A program made the position numbers and the translations under genes. From assembly GCA_024280885.1 (NCBI GenBank), contig JAJRPF010000008.1, positions 199,707 to 263,706 of the forward strand: a stretch of 64,000 nt of DNA, given 5' to 3'. Below are positions 34,022 through 42,900 of this stretch, one piece after another. The notes beneath the pieces are model-generated. The model was not told where the DNA came from. It worked only from the letters and a program-made list of their open reading frames with translations, and ran no database searches. How positions within the stretch are numbered: position 1 is the stretch's first letter; every line of letters begins with the position of its first letter. The stretch comes from Planctomycetota bacterium. GTDB taxonomy: Bacteria > Planctomycetota > JAJSAM01 > JAJVHW01.

Positions 34022-34910
34022 GACCGGTGTCGGCGCGGCGGTTGTGCGCCGTCCGGCGGGAGCGAACCCGGCGGACCGGACGCGTGGCCCCGCACGGTCG
34101 CGCGCGGGAATACCTCCGGCCCTGCGCGCGCTGTTGGTCGGCGCCGTGACTCTTCTCTCCGCCGTTCTTCTCGTCGTGCTCTTCGAGGAGTCCGAGGCCG
34201 CCGTCGTGGCACGCAGCAGCAGCGCGTCTGGCGAACCGAGCGCCGCAACGGTTCACCGGGCGCTGCGCCTGGACGGTCGCAGTGCGTTGAGCTATCCCGG
34301 CCGAGACCAATACGTCAACCGCTCGGGAGCGTTCACGGCGGAGTGCTGGGTCCGCGGTGGGAGGCCCACAGGTGAGCAGACCGTGCTCGGCAATCGGCAC
34401 TACGGCGGGTTCGGGCTCACGTGGTCGATCGCGTCGAAGAGGCTTGATCGCCTGACCGGCTGGCTCAACATGTCGGACGTCCCGGGTACCGGTCACGCGG
34501 GGTACTTGCTGCTGCGTCCGCCGCACTCCTGGAAGACCACGACGTGGACGCATGTTGCGCTCGTCCACGACAAGGGCGTTGCCCGCCTCTTTCTGAACGG
34601 CACCCTCCGCGCCGAGGGCATCTCTGGTGGTCGCATCCGGCTGAGTGGCATGCCACTTCTTGTTGGTGCCGACCCAACCGGGACGGGAGACCCCGAGCAG
34701 TTCTTCACGGGCGAGATCGACGACGTGCGGATCAGCAGTGTCGCTCGCTATCGCGAGGACTTCTCGCCACCCGTTCGACACGTCAGCGACGAGCACACGG
34801 CGCTCCTCCTCGACTTCGAGAGCGCCGACGAGCCGTTCCGCGACCTCTCCCCGGCCGGTCGCAAGACCACCGTTATCGGGACTCCGCGCGCAGTGACGAC
34901 GACGCGCTGA
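33987..34910 (+). CDS. Membrane-anchored LamG/concanavalin A-like domain protein
   Basis: The 307-residue protein has one transmembrane helix (~45-66) after a basic cytoplasmic N-terminus. It continues outside as a LamG-type beta-sandwich (~90-265): ALRLDGRSALSYPG, GAFTAECWVRGG, TWTHVALVHDKGVARLFLNG and GEIDDVRISSVARY. The last segment is the classic LamG closing motif. Such domains bind glycans or proteins. The start overlaps the TetR gene by 35 bases. It is the last gene of the TetR operon. Confidence 0.7.
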   Translation: MARKKHRLKTHETGVGAAVVRRPAGANPADRTRGPARSRAGIPPALRALLVGAVTLLSAVLLVVLFEESEAAVVARSSSASGEPSAATVHRALRLDGRSALSYPGRDQYVNRSGAFTAECWVRGGRPTGEQTVLGNRHYGGFGLTWSIASKRLDRLTGWLNMSDVPGTGHAGYLLLRPPHSWKTTTWTHVALVHDKGVARLFLNGTLRAEGISGGRIRLSGMPLLVGADPTGTGDPEQFFTGEIDDVRISSVARYREDFSPPVRHVSDEHTALLLDFESADEPFRDLSPAGRKTTVIGTPRAVTTTR

Positions 34911-35067
34911 CGACCGCGCTCCGCTACAATCCGGCGCGCTCGTGCGTCTGTCATCGCGTGAGCGTGACGCGCGTCGGTAGTGGCGACGACGCTGGCCGCC
35001 ACGAGACTCGCCACGACAGGTGCGGCGAGACGCGCGGCGAAGACCCTACATCGGAAGGAACTGAGCC

Positions 35068-36360
35068 TTGATCCCGTTGTCACGTGTCGGAAGCACTCTC
35101 GTGGTCCTCGGTCTCGCCGCCGGATTGGTCGCGCTCTCGCCTTGGAATGGCGGCGGGGCCGATGTAGCCCGCGCGGCCGACGACCGCCTGTGGCTGGACG
35201 ATGCCTTCCCGGGGCTCAAATTCGCTCGGCCGCTCTACGCGACCCAGGCCCCCGACGGCTCGGAACTGATGTACGTCGTTGAACAGCGCGGGCGCATCCA
35301 CGCCGTGCAACATCCCGCACCCGCGTCTCCGGCGGTCGCGGCGCGCACGACGTTCCTCGATCTCTCCGGCCGGGTCAGCCGGATGGGCAACGAGCGCGGG
35401 CTCCTTGGGTTGGCGTTCCACCCGCACTACGCCGAGAACGGACGTTTCTTCGTCCACTATTCCCGACGTCGTGACGGCGCGACGGTGCTCTCCGAGTTCG
35501 GTCTCCTGAAGGGGAACTCGAAGACCGGTGATCCGGACTCCGAGCGCATCCTGCTGACACGCGCGCAACCCGCGGCGAATCATAACGGTGGCATGCTCAC
35601 TTTCGGCCCCGACGGCATGCTTTACCTCGGTCTCGGCGATGGCGGCGCTGCCGGTGATCCGTGGGAGACGGGGCAGGATCTGAGTTCGTGGCTCGGGAGC
35701 ATCCTGCGCATCGACGTCGATCGCAGAGGCGTGAAGGGTGGCGACGCAGACCGCGAGTACGCCATTCCCGCCGACAACCCGTTCCTCGACGTGGAGGGCG
35801 CGTTGCCGGAAATCTGGGCCTACGGCCTTCGCAATCCATGGCGCTTCAGCTTCGATCGCACTACTGGCGATCTCTGGTGCGGTGACGTCGGCCAGGTGCG
35901 CTGGGAGGAAGTCGACATCGTCACGCGCGGCGCCAACATGGGCTGGGATCGGCGAGAGGGCTTCGAAGGCTTCGAGCCGGAAGACGACCCGCCGCGCGTT
36001 CCGTTCACCGATCCGATCGTCGTCCACCGCCACATCCAGAATGGCGGCGATGCGGCGTCGATCACCGGCGGCTACGTCTATCGCGGCAGTGCAATCCCTT
36101 GGCTGGTGGGCACGTACGTCTACGGCGACTTCGCGGGCGGCTGGATCAACGGCATCACGCGCGAGGGCGCGCTTTCTTCCCCGGCAGCGAAGACCGGCGG
36201 TGCGAAGACGACGCGCTTTCTGTCGCCACGCGAGTCGATCGCAAGCTTCGCGGAGGATCGCGCGGGAGAGCTCTACATCTGTTCGTTCTCGGCGGGTGGT
36301 CGCGTGCTGCGGATCCGCGGCCGCAATGAGGAACCCACGGACAAAGAGCCCGACGAGTAG
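35068..36360 (+). CDS. PQQ-dependent sugar dehydrogenase family protein (GSDH/Asd-like beta-propeller)
   Basis: The 430-residue protein, probably starting at TTG 35068 (GGAAGGAA upstream), has a signal peptide (~1-36, VARAADD). It matches the six-bladed soluble quinoprotein dehydrogenase family: GLLGLAFHPHYAENGRFFVHYS, AANHNGGMLTFGPDGMLYLGLGDGG, WAYGLRNPWRFSFD, LWCGDVGQVRWEEVDIV and NMGWDRREG. These hold the PQQ- and calcium-binding residues. Expected activity is periplasmic oxidation of an aldose or similar sugar, passing electrons to a cytochrome. Many relatives are of unknown specificity. The start codon is uncertain. Confidence 0.85.
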   Translation: MIPLSRVGSTLVVLGLAAGLVALSPWNGGGADVARAADDRLWLDDAFPGLKFARPLYATQAPDGSELMYVVEQRGRIHAVQHPAPASPAVAARTTFLDLSGRVSRMGNERGLLGLAFHPHYAENGRFFVHYSRRRDGATVLSEFGLLKGNSKTGDPDSERILLTRAQPAANHNGGMLTFGPDGMLYLGLGDGGAAGDPWETGQDLSSWLGSILRIDVDRRGVKGGDADREYAIPADNPFLDVEGALPEIWAYGLRNPWRFSFDRTTGDLWCGDVGQVRWEEVDIVTRGANMGWDRREGFEGFEPEDDPPRVPFTDPIVVHRHIQNGGDAASITGGYVYRGSAIPWLVGTYVYGDFAGGWINGITREGALSSPAAKTGGAKTTRFLSPRESIASFAEDRAGELYICSFSAGGRVLRIRGRNEEPTDKEPDE

Positions 36361-36468
36361 CGACCGACGCTCCATGCACCCACGCTCAATTCGCGGAGAG
36401 TCTCCGGCCGGGCGCCTTCACAGGGCCGTGCCATGGAGGATTGCCAGAGGGGCGCGTACACTCTTCGC

Positions 36469-37464
36469 ATGAAGCTCCTCATGCTTGGCGGCACGCTCTT
36501 TCTCGGGCGCCACGTCGTGGACAACGCGCTTGCGCGCGGCCATGACGTCACGCTCTTCCATCGCGGGAAGACCGGCGCCGATCTCTTCCCCGGCATCGAG
36601 CGCGTCCTCGGCGACCGCGATGGTGGCCTCGCTCCTCTCGCCGGGCGCTCCTTCGACGCCGTCATCGACACGTGCGGCTACGTCCCGCGCATCGTCCGTC
36701 AGTCGGCGGAAGCTCTCGCTCCGACCTGCGCGCACTACGTGTTCGTCTCGTCGTGCTCGGTCTACTCCGCGCCGGCGCCGATCGGCTCCGACGAGTCGGC
36801 GCCGGTCTCCCGCGAACTCGTCGACCCCACGACCGAGAAGGTTGACGGCGACACATACGGACCGCTCAAGACGCTCTGCGAGGACGCGGTCAACCAGCAC
36901 TTCCCCGATCGTTCCACACTGGTCCGCGCAGGCCTCATCGTCGGGCCTCACGATCCCACGGATCGATTCACGTACTGGCCCCGCCGGATCGCCGAACGCG
37001 GCGACGTTCTTTGTCCGCCCGATCTCGATCAGCAGGTGCAGCTCATCGACGTGCGTGACCTCGCCGCGTGGATGGTCACGTGCGCCGAAGAACGGCATGT
37101 GGGCGCGTTCAACACCCTCGGTCCGGCCGACGATCTCACGCTGGGGGAGATGCTCGCGCGCATCGCCGATGCTGTCTGCGACGACGGCGCCCTCACGTTC
37201 CGGAGCGCACCCGCAGCGCTCCTCGAACAGCATGAGGTCGCCCCCTGGATGGGCCTCCCGCTCTGGGTGACCGACGACCTCCGCGGCATGCTCAGCCACG
37301 ATCTGTCGAAGGCGCTCGGCGCTGGCCTGACGTTCCGGCCGCTCGAGGAGACGGCCCGCGACACCCTTGCGTGGTGGCGGACCCAGGACCGCTCACCGCG
37401 CGCCGGAATCTCCACGGAAACCGAACGCGCGGTGCTCGCCGAGTTGGACGCGGGCGGCACGTAG
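36469..37464 (+). CDS. NAD-dependent epimerase/dehydratase (SDR family)
   Basis: This is a 331-residue extended SDR. The N-terminal MKLLMLGGTLFLGRHVVDNAL is a Rossmann GxxxLG variant (GGTLFLGR), typical of the isoflavone-reductase/CSP41-like nucleotide-sugar epimerase group. YGPLKTLCEDAV contains the catalytic Tyr and Lys in the YxxxK pattern, with S in FVSSCSVY. The C-terminal half is typical of this group (QLIDVRDLAAWMV, GAFNTLGPAD). The ATG at 36469 starts at the first beta strand. The sugar substrate cannot be identified; there is no obvious operon partner. Confidence 0.82.
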   Translation: MKLLMLGGTLFLGRHVVDNALARGHDVTLFHRGKTGADLFPGIERVLGDRDGGLAPLAGRSFDAVIDTCGYVPRIVRQSAEALAPTCAHYVFVSSCSVYSAPAPIGSDESAPVSRELVDPTTEKVDGDTYGPLKTLCEDAVNQHFPDRSTLVRAGLIVGPHDPTDRFTYWPRRIAERGDVLCPPDLDQQVQLIDVRDLAAWMVTCAEERHVGAFNTLGPADDLTLGEMLARIADAVCDDGALTFRSAPAALLEQHEVAPWMGLPLWVTDDLRGMLSHDLSKALGAGLTFRPLEETARDTLAWWRTQDRSPRAGISTETERAVLAELDAGGT

Positions 37465-37489
37465 ATCCGAACGCGATCGGGCTCTGTGG

Positions 37490-38152
37490 CTACATCCCGC
37501 CGCGCACGAGCTCGAAGCCGACGGTCATGCCCGGGGTCAGGTCCGCGTACATCGTCCACTCCGTCTTCAACGTCTCTTCGTCGATCGTGAACACGCCGAG
37601 ATGCATGTGCGGGTCCGCGTGGCTACTGGTATTCCCGGCGCGCTGGCACTCGAAGCGGATCACGTCCGCCACGCCACTCTCGGCTGCGACCATGTAGGGC
37701 TGATTGCCCATTGCGCAGTAGTGCGTCATCACAAGCCGTCCGCTGTCGATCGTGTACACCGACACCATCTCGCTCGGCTGTCCCGGGAAGACCGTCTCGA
37801 CGAGCGCAGAACCGTTGGCCGTCACCTCGTACTCGAGCTGCGTGCCGCCGTCGCCCTCGGCCTGAACCCAGGCGCCCTCGAGAGTCTTCAATTTCTCGAA
37901 ACGCTGCGCCGCCAGACTCGCCGCCGCGGCACTCGGGGCTTCCATATACGAGACGTCGACGACTTCGACGGTCTCCTCGAATTCCTCGATCAGCACCTCC
38001 GGCTGGCCGGCCACCTCGTCTTCTGCGTGATGATTGGTCTCCGAGTGATGACCGGCGCAACCGGTGAGTCCCGCCGTGGCAACCAATGCCATCGCAGCCA
38101 AACTCGTAGCCGTCAACTTCGTCGCATTCAGCGTGATCAAAGCGAATCGCAT
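37490..38152 (-). CDS. DUF1579-like lipoprotein
   Basis: The 220-residue lipoprotein has a signal running to GLTGC (Cys ~32), then a His/Glu-rich linker. The domain from ~85 to 218 (LKTLEGAWVQAEG, LEYEVTANGSALVETVFPGQ, SVYTIDSGRLVMTHYCAMGNQPYMV, LGVFTIDEETLKTEWTMYADLTPG) resembles the small lipocalin-like fold of DUF1579/heme-binding-like proteins. The ATG at 38152 starts the signal sequence; the open frame continues upstream but without coding character. It is convergent with the epimerase gene. The function is unknown. Confidence 0.7.
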   Translation of the reverse strand: MRFALITLNATKLTATSLAAMALVATAGLTGCAGHHSETNHHAEDEVAGQPEVLIEEFEETVEVVDVSYMEAPSAAAASLAAQRFEKLKTLEGAWVQAEGDGGTQLEYEVTANGSALVETVFPGQPSEMVSVYTIDSGRLVMTHYCAMGNQPYMVAAESGVADVIRFECQRAGNTSSHADPHMHLGVFTIDEETLKTEWTMYADLTPGMTVGFELVRGGM

Positions 38153-38470
38153 GCGTCCTCCATTCCTGGTCCGTTCAAGAGTGTACCGCGCCCCGCGCGA
38201 CGTGGCCCGCTCGCCACTAACTCGCACCCGGCTCCCCCCCCCGGTCCGCCTCATCCTGCGCCGCGCCGTCACCCGACTTCTTCGGTGTGATCGAACTCCT
38301 AGACGGCGCGAGGAGGCGCGGTCGCCATCCCGGAACCTCGCTCGCCCCGCGGCAGCGCGCCAGAAACGCTGCCGAGAGCCCTGCGCCGGTGCGTAGCCTC
38401 CGGTTCGTCTTGGCCGTGGATGACGTCGCCACACCGGCTGCGCGTCTGATCCGGCGGCTCTGTCGCGGGG

Positions 38471-38821
38471 ATGGCTCAACCGATGACGACCGTCAATCGC
38501 GTCCCACCGCCGCGGAAGCCGGGGACCAAGTATTCGCGCCGCCGAGTCGGCCTCGTACTCGGTGCGGCGGTGCTCTCGCTCTACGTCGGCAGCTACGTCT
38601 ATGCTCGCACCAGGGCATGTCCACCGATGATCCTGTCGCTCGGGATATCCGGGGGCCGCGAGGACGGACCGAGGACGTTCTACGTGATCGATCTCAACCA
38701 AATCACATGGCAGTACACGTCGTGGCGCACAGCACTCTTCCGGCCGTGTATCTTCGTGGAAGAGAGGGTGAGGGAGTGGGACGCGGGTAGTCCGTTCCGG
38801 TGGAGATGGGGCTTCCCGTGA
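38471..38821 (+). CDS. Small membrane protein, unknown function
   Basis: The 116-residue frame has a basic N-terminus (PPPRKPGTKYSRRR), one clear transmembrane helix (VGLVLGAAVLSLYVGSYVY) and a polar ~60-residue tail rich in Trp/Arg. The membrane segment and composition look coding, but I cannot place it in a family, and no strong ribosome site was found. The flanking stretches (38153-38470 and 38822-39035) show no other gene. Confidence 0.45.
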   Translation: MAQPMTTVNRVPPPRKPGTKYSRRRVGLVLGAAVLSLYVGSYVYARTRACPPMILSLGISGGREDGPRTFYVIDLNQITWQYTSWRTALFRPCIFVEERVREWDAGSPFRWRWGFP

Positions 38822-39035
38822 CCAATGCCGTTCAGCGTCGGAGATGGCGCTGCCGTGCAGTGGGCAGCAGAGATAATGCGGTGCCTGGCTGTTGATGTCA
38901 CCGCGCGGCAGGCGCAGCTCGCGGTGGCAGTCCCTCGTAACGCAGCTGGCACGCGAACGCGATCCATCCCGAGCCTGCAATCTGAGCGACACGCGGAGCC
39001 CTTAGCCGAGCCACTGCGCGCGCACTTCGCTTCCC

Positions 39036-40187
39036 TCACCGCACGGTGAGTTCCAGGAGCGCTGCCGCCGTTGCCCTGGCGACGCGGTGGAGGAACTCGT
39101 AGTCGATGGTCTCCGCCGTGTCGTCGTGGGTGTGGTAGGTGTCGGAGCGGAACTCGCCGGTGTCGGTCAGGAAGATGGCCGGGATGTCGGCGTCCCAGTA
39201 GGGCGCGTGGTCGCTGCGGCGCGCGTCGGCGAAGTAGCCACCCAGGCGGTTGACGCTGTAGTAGTTCAGTTTGGGGACGTATGCGTCGGCGGCGGCTTCG
39301 AAGACGTTGCCGAGCCAGCCGCTCGCGTTGGTTCCGATCACCGTGATGAAGTCACCTGTCGTCGGAATCCACGCGATGAGTGGGATGCGCAGCGGCGCGT
39401 CCTGCGAGTCGGGCGCGTCCGTTGCGTGACCGATCGAGTCCAGATTGATGAGCGCCTCGAGGACCGGCGCGTCGGCGCGCGTGATGTTCTCGACGTGGAC
39501 GCGGCCACCGAGGAGTCCGGCCTCTTCTGCCGCGAAGAAGCAGAAGCGGATCGTCTTGCGCGGCGTTGCATCGGCGAGGACGCGGGCCAGTTCGAGCACG
39601 ACGGCGACACCGCTCGAATTGTCAGATGCGCCACTGCTGCCCGGAACGGTGTCGTAGTGCGCGCTGACTTCGATGATGCGCTCCGGATGCTCTGTCCCGC
39701 GGACTTGCGCGAAGAGGTTCGGCGCGATGTGTGGCGCAGCAGTCCTGCCGCCGCCGCTGAGGGAGTAGCCCTCGACATCCCAACCGTCAGCGCGCAAGCG
39801 GCGGCTCGCCGCAGCGCGGACACGCGGGCCGTAGGATGCGAAGCTCGCTGGCAGTTCGATCTCTGTCGTCTCCGCGCCGGGGCCCGCGTCCGCGCGGCGA
39901 ACCTGCGCCGTGAAGCGCCCGGTCTGCGCGCTGCGTGTCACCTCCTCTTCGGTGACGACGTAGCCCCACTCCTCGAGTTGTTCTCGTATCCAGGTTGTCG
40001 TTCGAAGCGTCGCCGCGGAGTCCTCGATAGGGCGCGGGCCGATCTCGTCCAGCGCGCGCACGGAGTGCTCCAGCCGCGTCCGCTCGATGCGCTCGACACG
40101 CGCGACGAATTCCGGCGCCTGCGTGACGGATGTGCATCCGGCAAGGATCGCCGCAGGCAGAAGCAAGAGCAGCCTGATGTTCGGCAT
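39036..40187 (-). CDS. M28 family zinc aminopeptidase, lipoprotein
   Basis: The 383-residue lipoprotein (LLLPAAILAGC, Cys18) carries the co-catalytic zinc ligands of M28 peptidases: H177 (EVSAHYDT), D189 (SGASDNSSG), E221/E222 (FFAAEEAGLLG), D250 (LINLDSIGH) and H352 (TYHTHDDTAETID). The fold would remove N-terminal residues from peptides in the periplasm. GGAG lies nine bases before the ATG. It is convergent to nothing close and stands as a single gene. Confidence 0.9.
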   Translation of the reverse strand: MPNIRLLLLLPAAILAGCTSVTQAPEFVARVERIERTRLEHSVRALDEIGPRPIEDSAATLRTTTWIREQLEEWGYVVTEEEVTRSAQTGRFTAQVRRADAGPGAETTEIELPASFASYGPRVRAAASRRLRADGWDVEGYSLSGGGRTAAPHIAPNLFAQVRGTEHPERIIEVSAHYDTVPGSSGASDNSSGVAVVLELARVLADATPRKTIRFCFFAAEEAGLLGGRVHVENITRADAPVLEALINLDSIGHATDAPDSQDAPLRIPLIAWIPTTGDFITVIGTNASGWLGNVFEAAADAYVPKLNYYSVNRLGGYFADARRSDHAPYWDADIPAIFLTDTGEFRSDTYHTHDDTAETIDYEFLHRVARATAAALLELTVR

Positions 40188-40372
40188 GGAGTTCTCCGCG
40201 TGACGCGAGGATGGCGGGACGACGTCCGCCAGAGTCTACCGCTCGAGGGTGGGCCGCGATGCGCGGACTTCGCCGAACGCATGACGTGCGGAAGCGAGGT
40301 TGGTGCAGAATGTCGGTCCAGATCGTCGACGTGAGTCAGACGCCGTATGTGCACCGCAGTGAGGGACAGAGG

Positions 40373-40942
40373 ATGAAGACCATCAGAACCGTATCGATCG
40401 TTCTTGGCCTGGCGATGGCCGTGGGGTGTGCCGACTGTGGGTCGCCGGAGATGGACCACGGTGAGAGCGCGGTTATCGCGGCGCAGACCGTTCAGGCGCA
40501 CGAACTCGGTGCGATCAGGAACCTGCACGCGTTCGGTGGGATTCTCACCGCCGGGCAGCCCTCTGCCGAGGACTTCGAGGAGGCTCGGAAGGCCGGCGTC
40601 GCGACGGTGGTCAACATGCGCCACGAACGCGAGATGAAGGGCTTCGATGAAGGCGCCCTGATGGCCGACCTCGGTATCACCTACGTGGAGATGCCGTGGA
40701 ATGGTCCCGACGAGTTGACGGACGAGATCTTCGATCGCAGCCGTGAGATCCTGAATACGGCGGCGCAGCCGTTGATGGTGCACTGCGGTTCCGCGAATCG
40801 AGTTGGAGCCGTGTGGATCCCGTGGCGTGTGCTCGACGGCGGAATCTCCTTCGAGGAAGCGCTCGCCGAGGCGAAGACGATCGGGTTGCGAACCCCCGCG
40901 TACGCGCCGAAGGCCCGCGACTACATCGAGCGGCACCGGTAG
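40373..40942 (+). CDS. Dual-specificity/tyrosine phosphatase-like lipoprotein (DUF442-like)
   Basis: The 189-residue protein has a lipoprotein signal (LGLAMAVGC, Cys19) and a phosphatase-fold domain: FGGILTAGQPSAEDFEEARKAG, ATVVNMRHE, and a complete P-loop HCGSANR (H137, C138, R143), followed by GAVWIPWRVLDGG. This is the beta-lactamase-hydrolase/DSP-like family that contains cytosolic phosphatases; the lipobox places this one outside the cytoplasm. GAGGG precedes the ATG at 40373, which is preferred to longer starts because the signal begins there. Its physiological substrate is unknown. Confidence 0.8.
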   Translation: MKTIRTVSIVLGLAMAVGCADCGSPEMDHGESAVIAAQTVQAHELGAIRNLHAFGGILTAGQPSAEDFEEARKAGVATVVNMRHEREMKGFDEGALMADLGITYVEMPWNGPDELTDEIFDRSREILNTAAQPLMVHCGSANRVGAVWIPWRVLDGGISFEEALAEAKTIGLRTPAYAPKARDYIERHR

Positions 40943-40986
40943 CTCGCGACGGCGCAGACTGTCACGTGCGGCAGAGAGTCGCTCGG

Positions 40987-42789
40987 TCAGCGTGTCGCGG
41001 CGAGTAGCGCGCTGAGCTTGCCCGCGCGTACGTCGTCGAGGTCGAGCGGCGCAGAGCACGCGTTCGCAGTGCAAACGTAGAGCGCTGGTTGGTCGACGTC
41101 GGGATAGAGACCGCCGGGGGCGAGCACCTCGACGATCCGGTTCGGATGCCACGCGCGCAGCGCTTCCGCGTGCAGCGCGCCCCGGCCTTCGTCTGTGGCG
41201 CGGCCCACCACGGCGATGTGAACCGGCGGCGATCCCAACTCGCGGATGGCGAGCGCGAAGTCGCTGACGCGGCGGCCCTGCCTGCGAATGAGGGGGCGCT
41301 CACCGATCGCGCGGAGGATGCGTTCGGCGCGCTGCCGCCACGCGACGTCCTGCGTGAAGGCGTGGAGCTGGAGATACCAGCGCGCGGCGCGCGCGTTCTC
41401 GCGGAAGGGATGGCGTCGCTCGGCGAAGGCGCCGACAGCTCCTTCGATCTCCGTGTGCGCGAAGAGCGCGCCGGTGCCAGCGTCCGCGAAGCGCTCCTCG
41501 ACAGTGCTCGCGAGGTCGATGGCGCGCCGCCTCCATATCGACTCGCCGGTTGATTCGTAGAGTGCGAGGAAGGCTCGCCCGAGAGCGACCTGATCTGCGA
41601 GATGCAGGATGCCGGATCGGTCGTCCTCCGCATGGCGGAACCCGTCTCGGCTCCCCGTCTGCCCGGGATGCAGCGCGTGCCGCGCGATCACCTGATCGGC
41701 GGAGCTGAGTGCACGCGCGAGCGTCGTCTCGTCGCCGGTCGCCTGATGCAGACGTGCGAGGGCCGTGATGATCCACCCGTTGCGATCGGCATACGCATGA
41801 CGGTCGATCCACGGCACGCCCAGCGCACGGCGTTCGGCGTCCGGGAGCGGGAAGTAGTCGTTCCCGTCGATCCAGGGCGTGTCCGCGTCGTGGGCCCCGA
41901 CGTCTGCGTCCTGGCTCGTCAGGAAGCGTCCATCATCGCCCGTCAGGAACGCGGCGATGTAGCGCTCGATCGCGCGCGCGCCACGCAGCCAGCGTTCGTC
42001 GCTCGTCGTGCGATATGCTCGCACGAAGCCGTCGATGCCCTCGGCCTGGACGGCCGCGATCTTCTCGAAGTGCGGATGCTTCCAGTCGCCGCGTTCGGAG
42101 TACTGGTAGAGGCCGCCCCAGACCGGGTCGACGATCTGCTCCCAACCCGCGAGCGTCGTGAGCATGGCCGCCCGGCCGCTCTCTGTTCCGTCCAGATGAT
42201 CGCGCAGAACGACGAATTCCACCGCCGCGCCGAGCGGGTATTTCTGCCGCCCCCAGCCACCTGCCGCGGCGTCGTAGAAGCCGTCAAGCCGCTCTTCCGC
42301 CAGCGCACCTGCATCCACCAGGTCGCGCGCCGCGATTGGTCGCGGAGGTGGGGCCGCGCGGCGCGCGATCGGGCGTCCGGCATCGAGATCGGAGACGACC
42401 CCGCGCAGCAGCTCCAGGAAGGTGTCTGCTTCCTGGTACCCCCGACGTTCGAGAATCGGTCGCGCGTCGGGCGTGAGAACCGCTGTGGCGGGCCAGCCGA
42501 AGTTCTGGTAGCGCTCGGCGATGTCGGGGCGCGCGTCGGAGTCCACACGCACGGTCACGAAGCGCTCGGCGAGAAGCTGCGCGACACGTGAATCACCGTA
42601 CGTCTGGTCGTCCATGACATGACACCAGTGACACCACTCCGCGACCACGTTGACCAGGATCGGGCGACGCTCGTCCGCTGCGCGGCGGAAGGCCGCGGCG
42701 CCCCACGGCTCCCAATCGAATGTGCGCTCCGCCGGTGGAGAGGCGCAAGCGGTAAGCGCGAGCAGGAGGACGATCGCGGCGCGTCTCAT
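40987..42789 (-). CDS. DUF255 thioredoxin-domain/YyaL-type protein, lipoprotein form
   Basis: The 600-residue protein has an N-terminal lipobox (ALTAC, Cys15). The conserved DUF255 thioredoxin-like domain has the CHWC motif (EWCHWCHVMD, 53-60) near RPILVNVVA. A long (alpha/alpha) barrel-like region follows (~180-480), as in spermatogenesis-associated-20/YyaL proteins. A smaller C-terminal alpha/beta part ends ALYVCTANACSAPLDL. The family is poorly characterised; a redox or glycoside-related role is discussed. GGAG six bases upstream supports the ATG at 42789 rather than the one six codons earlier. It is convergent with the phosphatase gene. Confidence 0.85.
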   Translation of the reverse strand: MRRAAIVLLLALTACASPPAERTFDWEPWGAAAFRRAADERRPILVNVVAEWCHWCHVMDDQTYGDSRVAQLLAERFVTVRVDSDARPDIAERYQNFGWPATAVLTPDARPILERRGYQEADTFLELLRGVVSDLDAGRPIARRAAPPPRPIAARDLVDAGALAEERLDGFYDAAAGGWGRQKYPLGAAVEFVVLRDHLDGTESGRAAMLTTLAGWEQIVDPVWGGLYQYSERGDWKHPHFEKIAAVQAEGIDGFVRAYRTTSDERWLRGARAIERYIAAFLTGDDGRFLTSQDADVGAHDADTPWIDGNDYFPLPDAERRALGVPWIDRHAYADRNGWIITALARLHQATGDETTLARALSSADQVIARHALHPGQTGSRDGFRHAEDDRSGILHLADQVALGRAFLALYESTGESIWRRRAIDLASTVEERFADAGTGALFAHTEIEGAVGAFAERRHPFRENARAARWYLQLHAFTQDVAWRQRAERILRAIGERPLIRRQGRRVSDFALAIRELGSPPVHIAVVGRATDEGRGALHAEALRAWHPNRIVEVLAPGGLYPDVDQPALYVCTANACSAPLDLDDVRAGKLSALLAATR

Positions 42790-42900
42790 CGAGGACTCCG
42801 ACAGCATTCAGACGTGGGCCGCTCCGCCATGGAACGCCGCAAGACTGAAACACGCGGCGGGCAGCGATGCGTCCACTGAAACGTGAAGACGCGTCGGGGC

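Noticed and set aside
37490..38992. A 500-residue protein from the long minus-strand frame
   Set aside because: The lipoprotein signal begins at 38152. The N-terminal 280 codons are Arg-rich and lack coding character.
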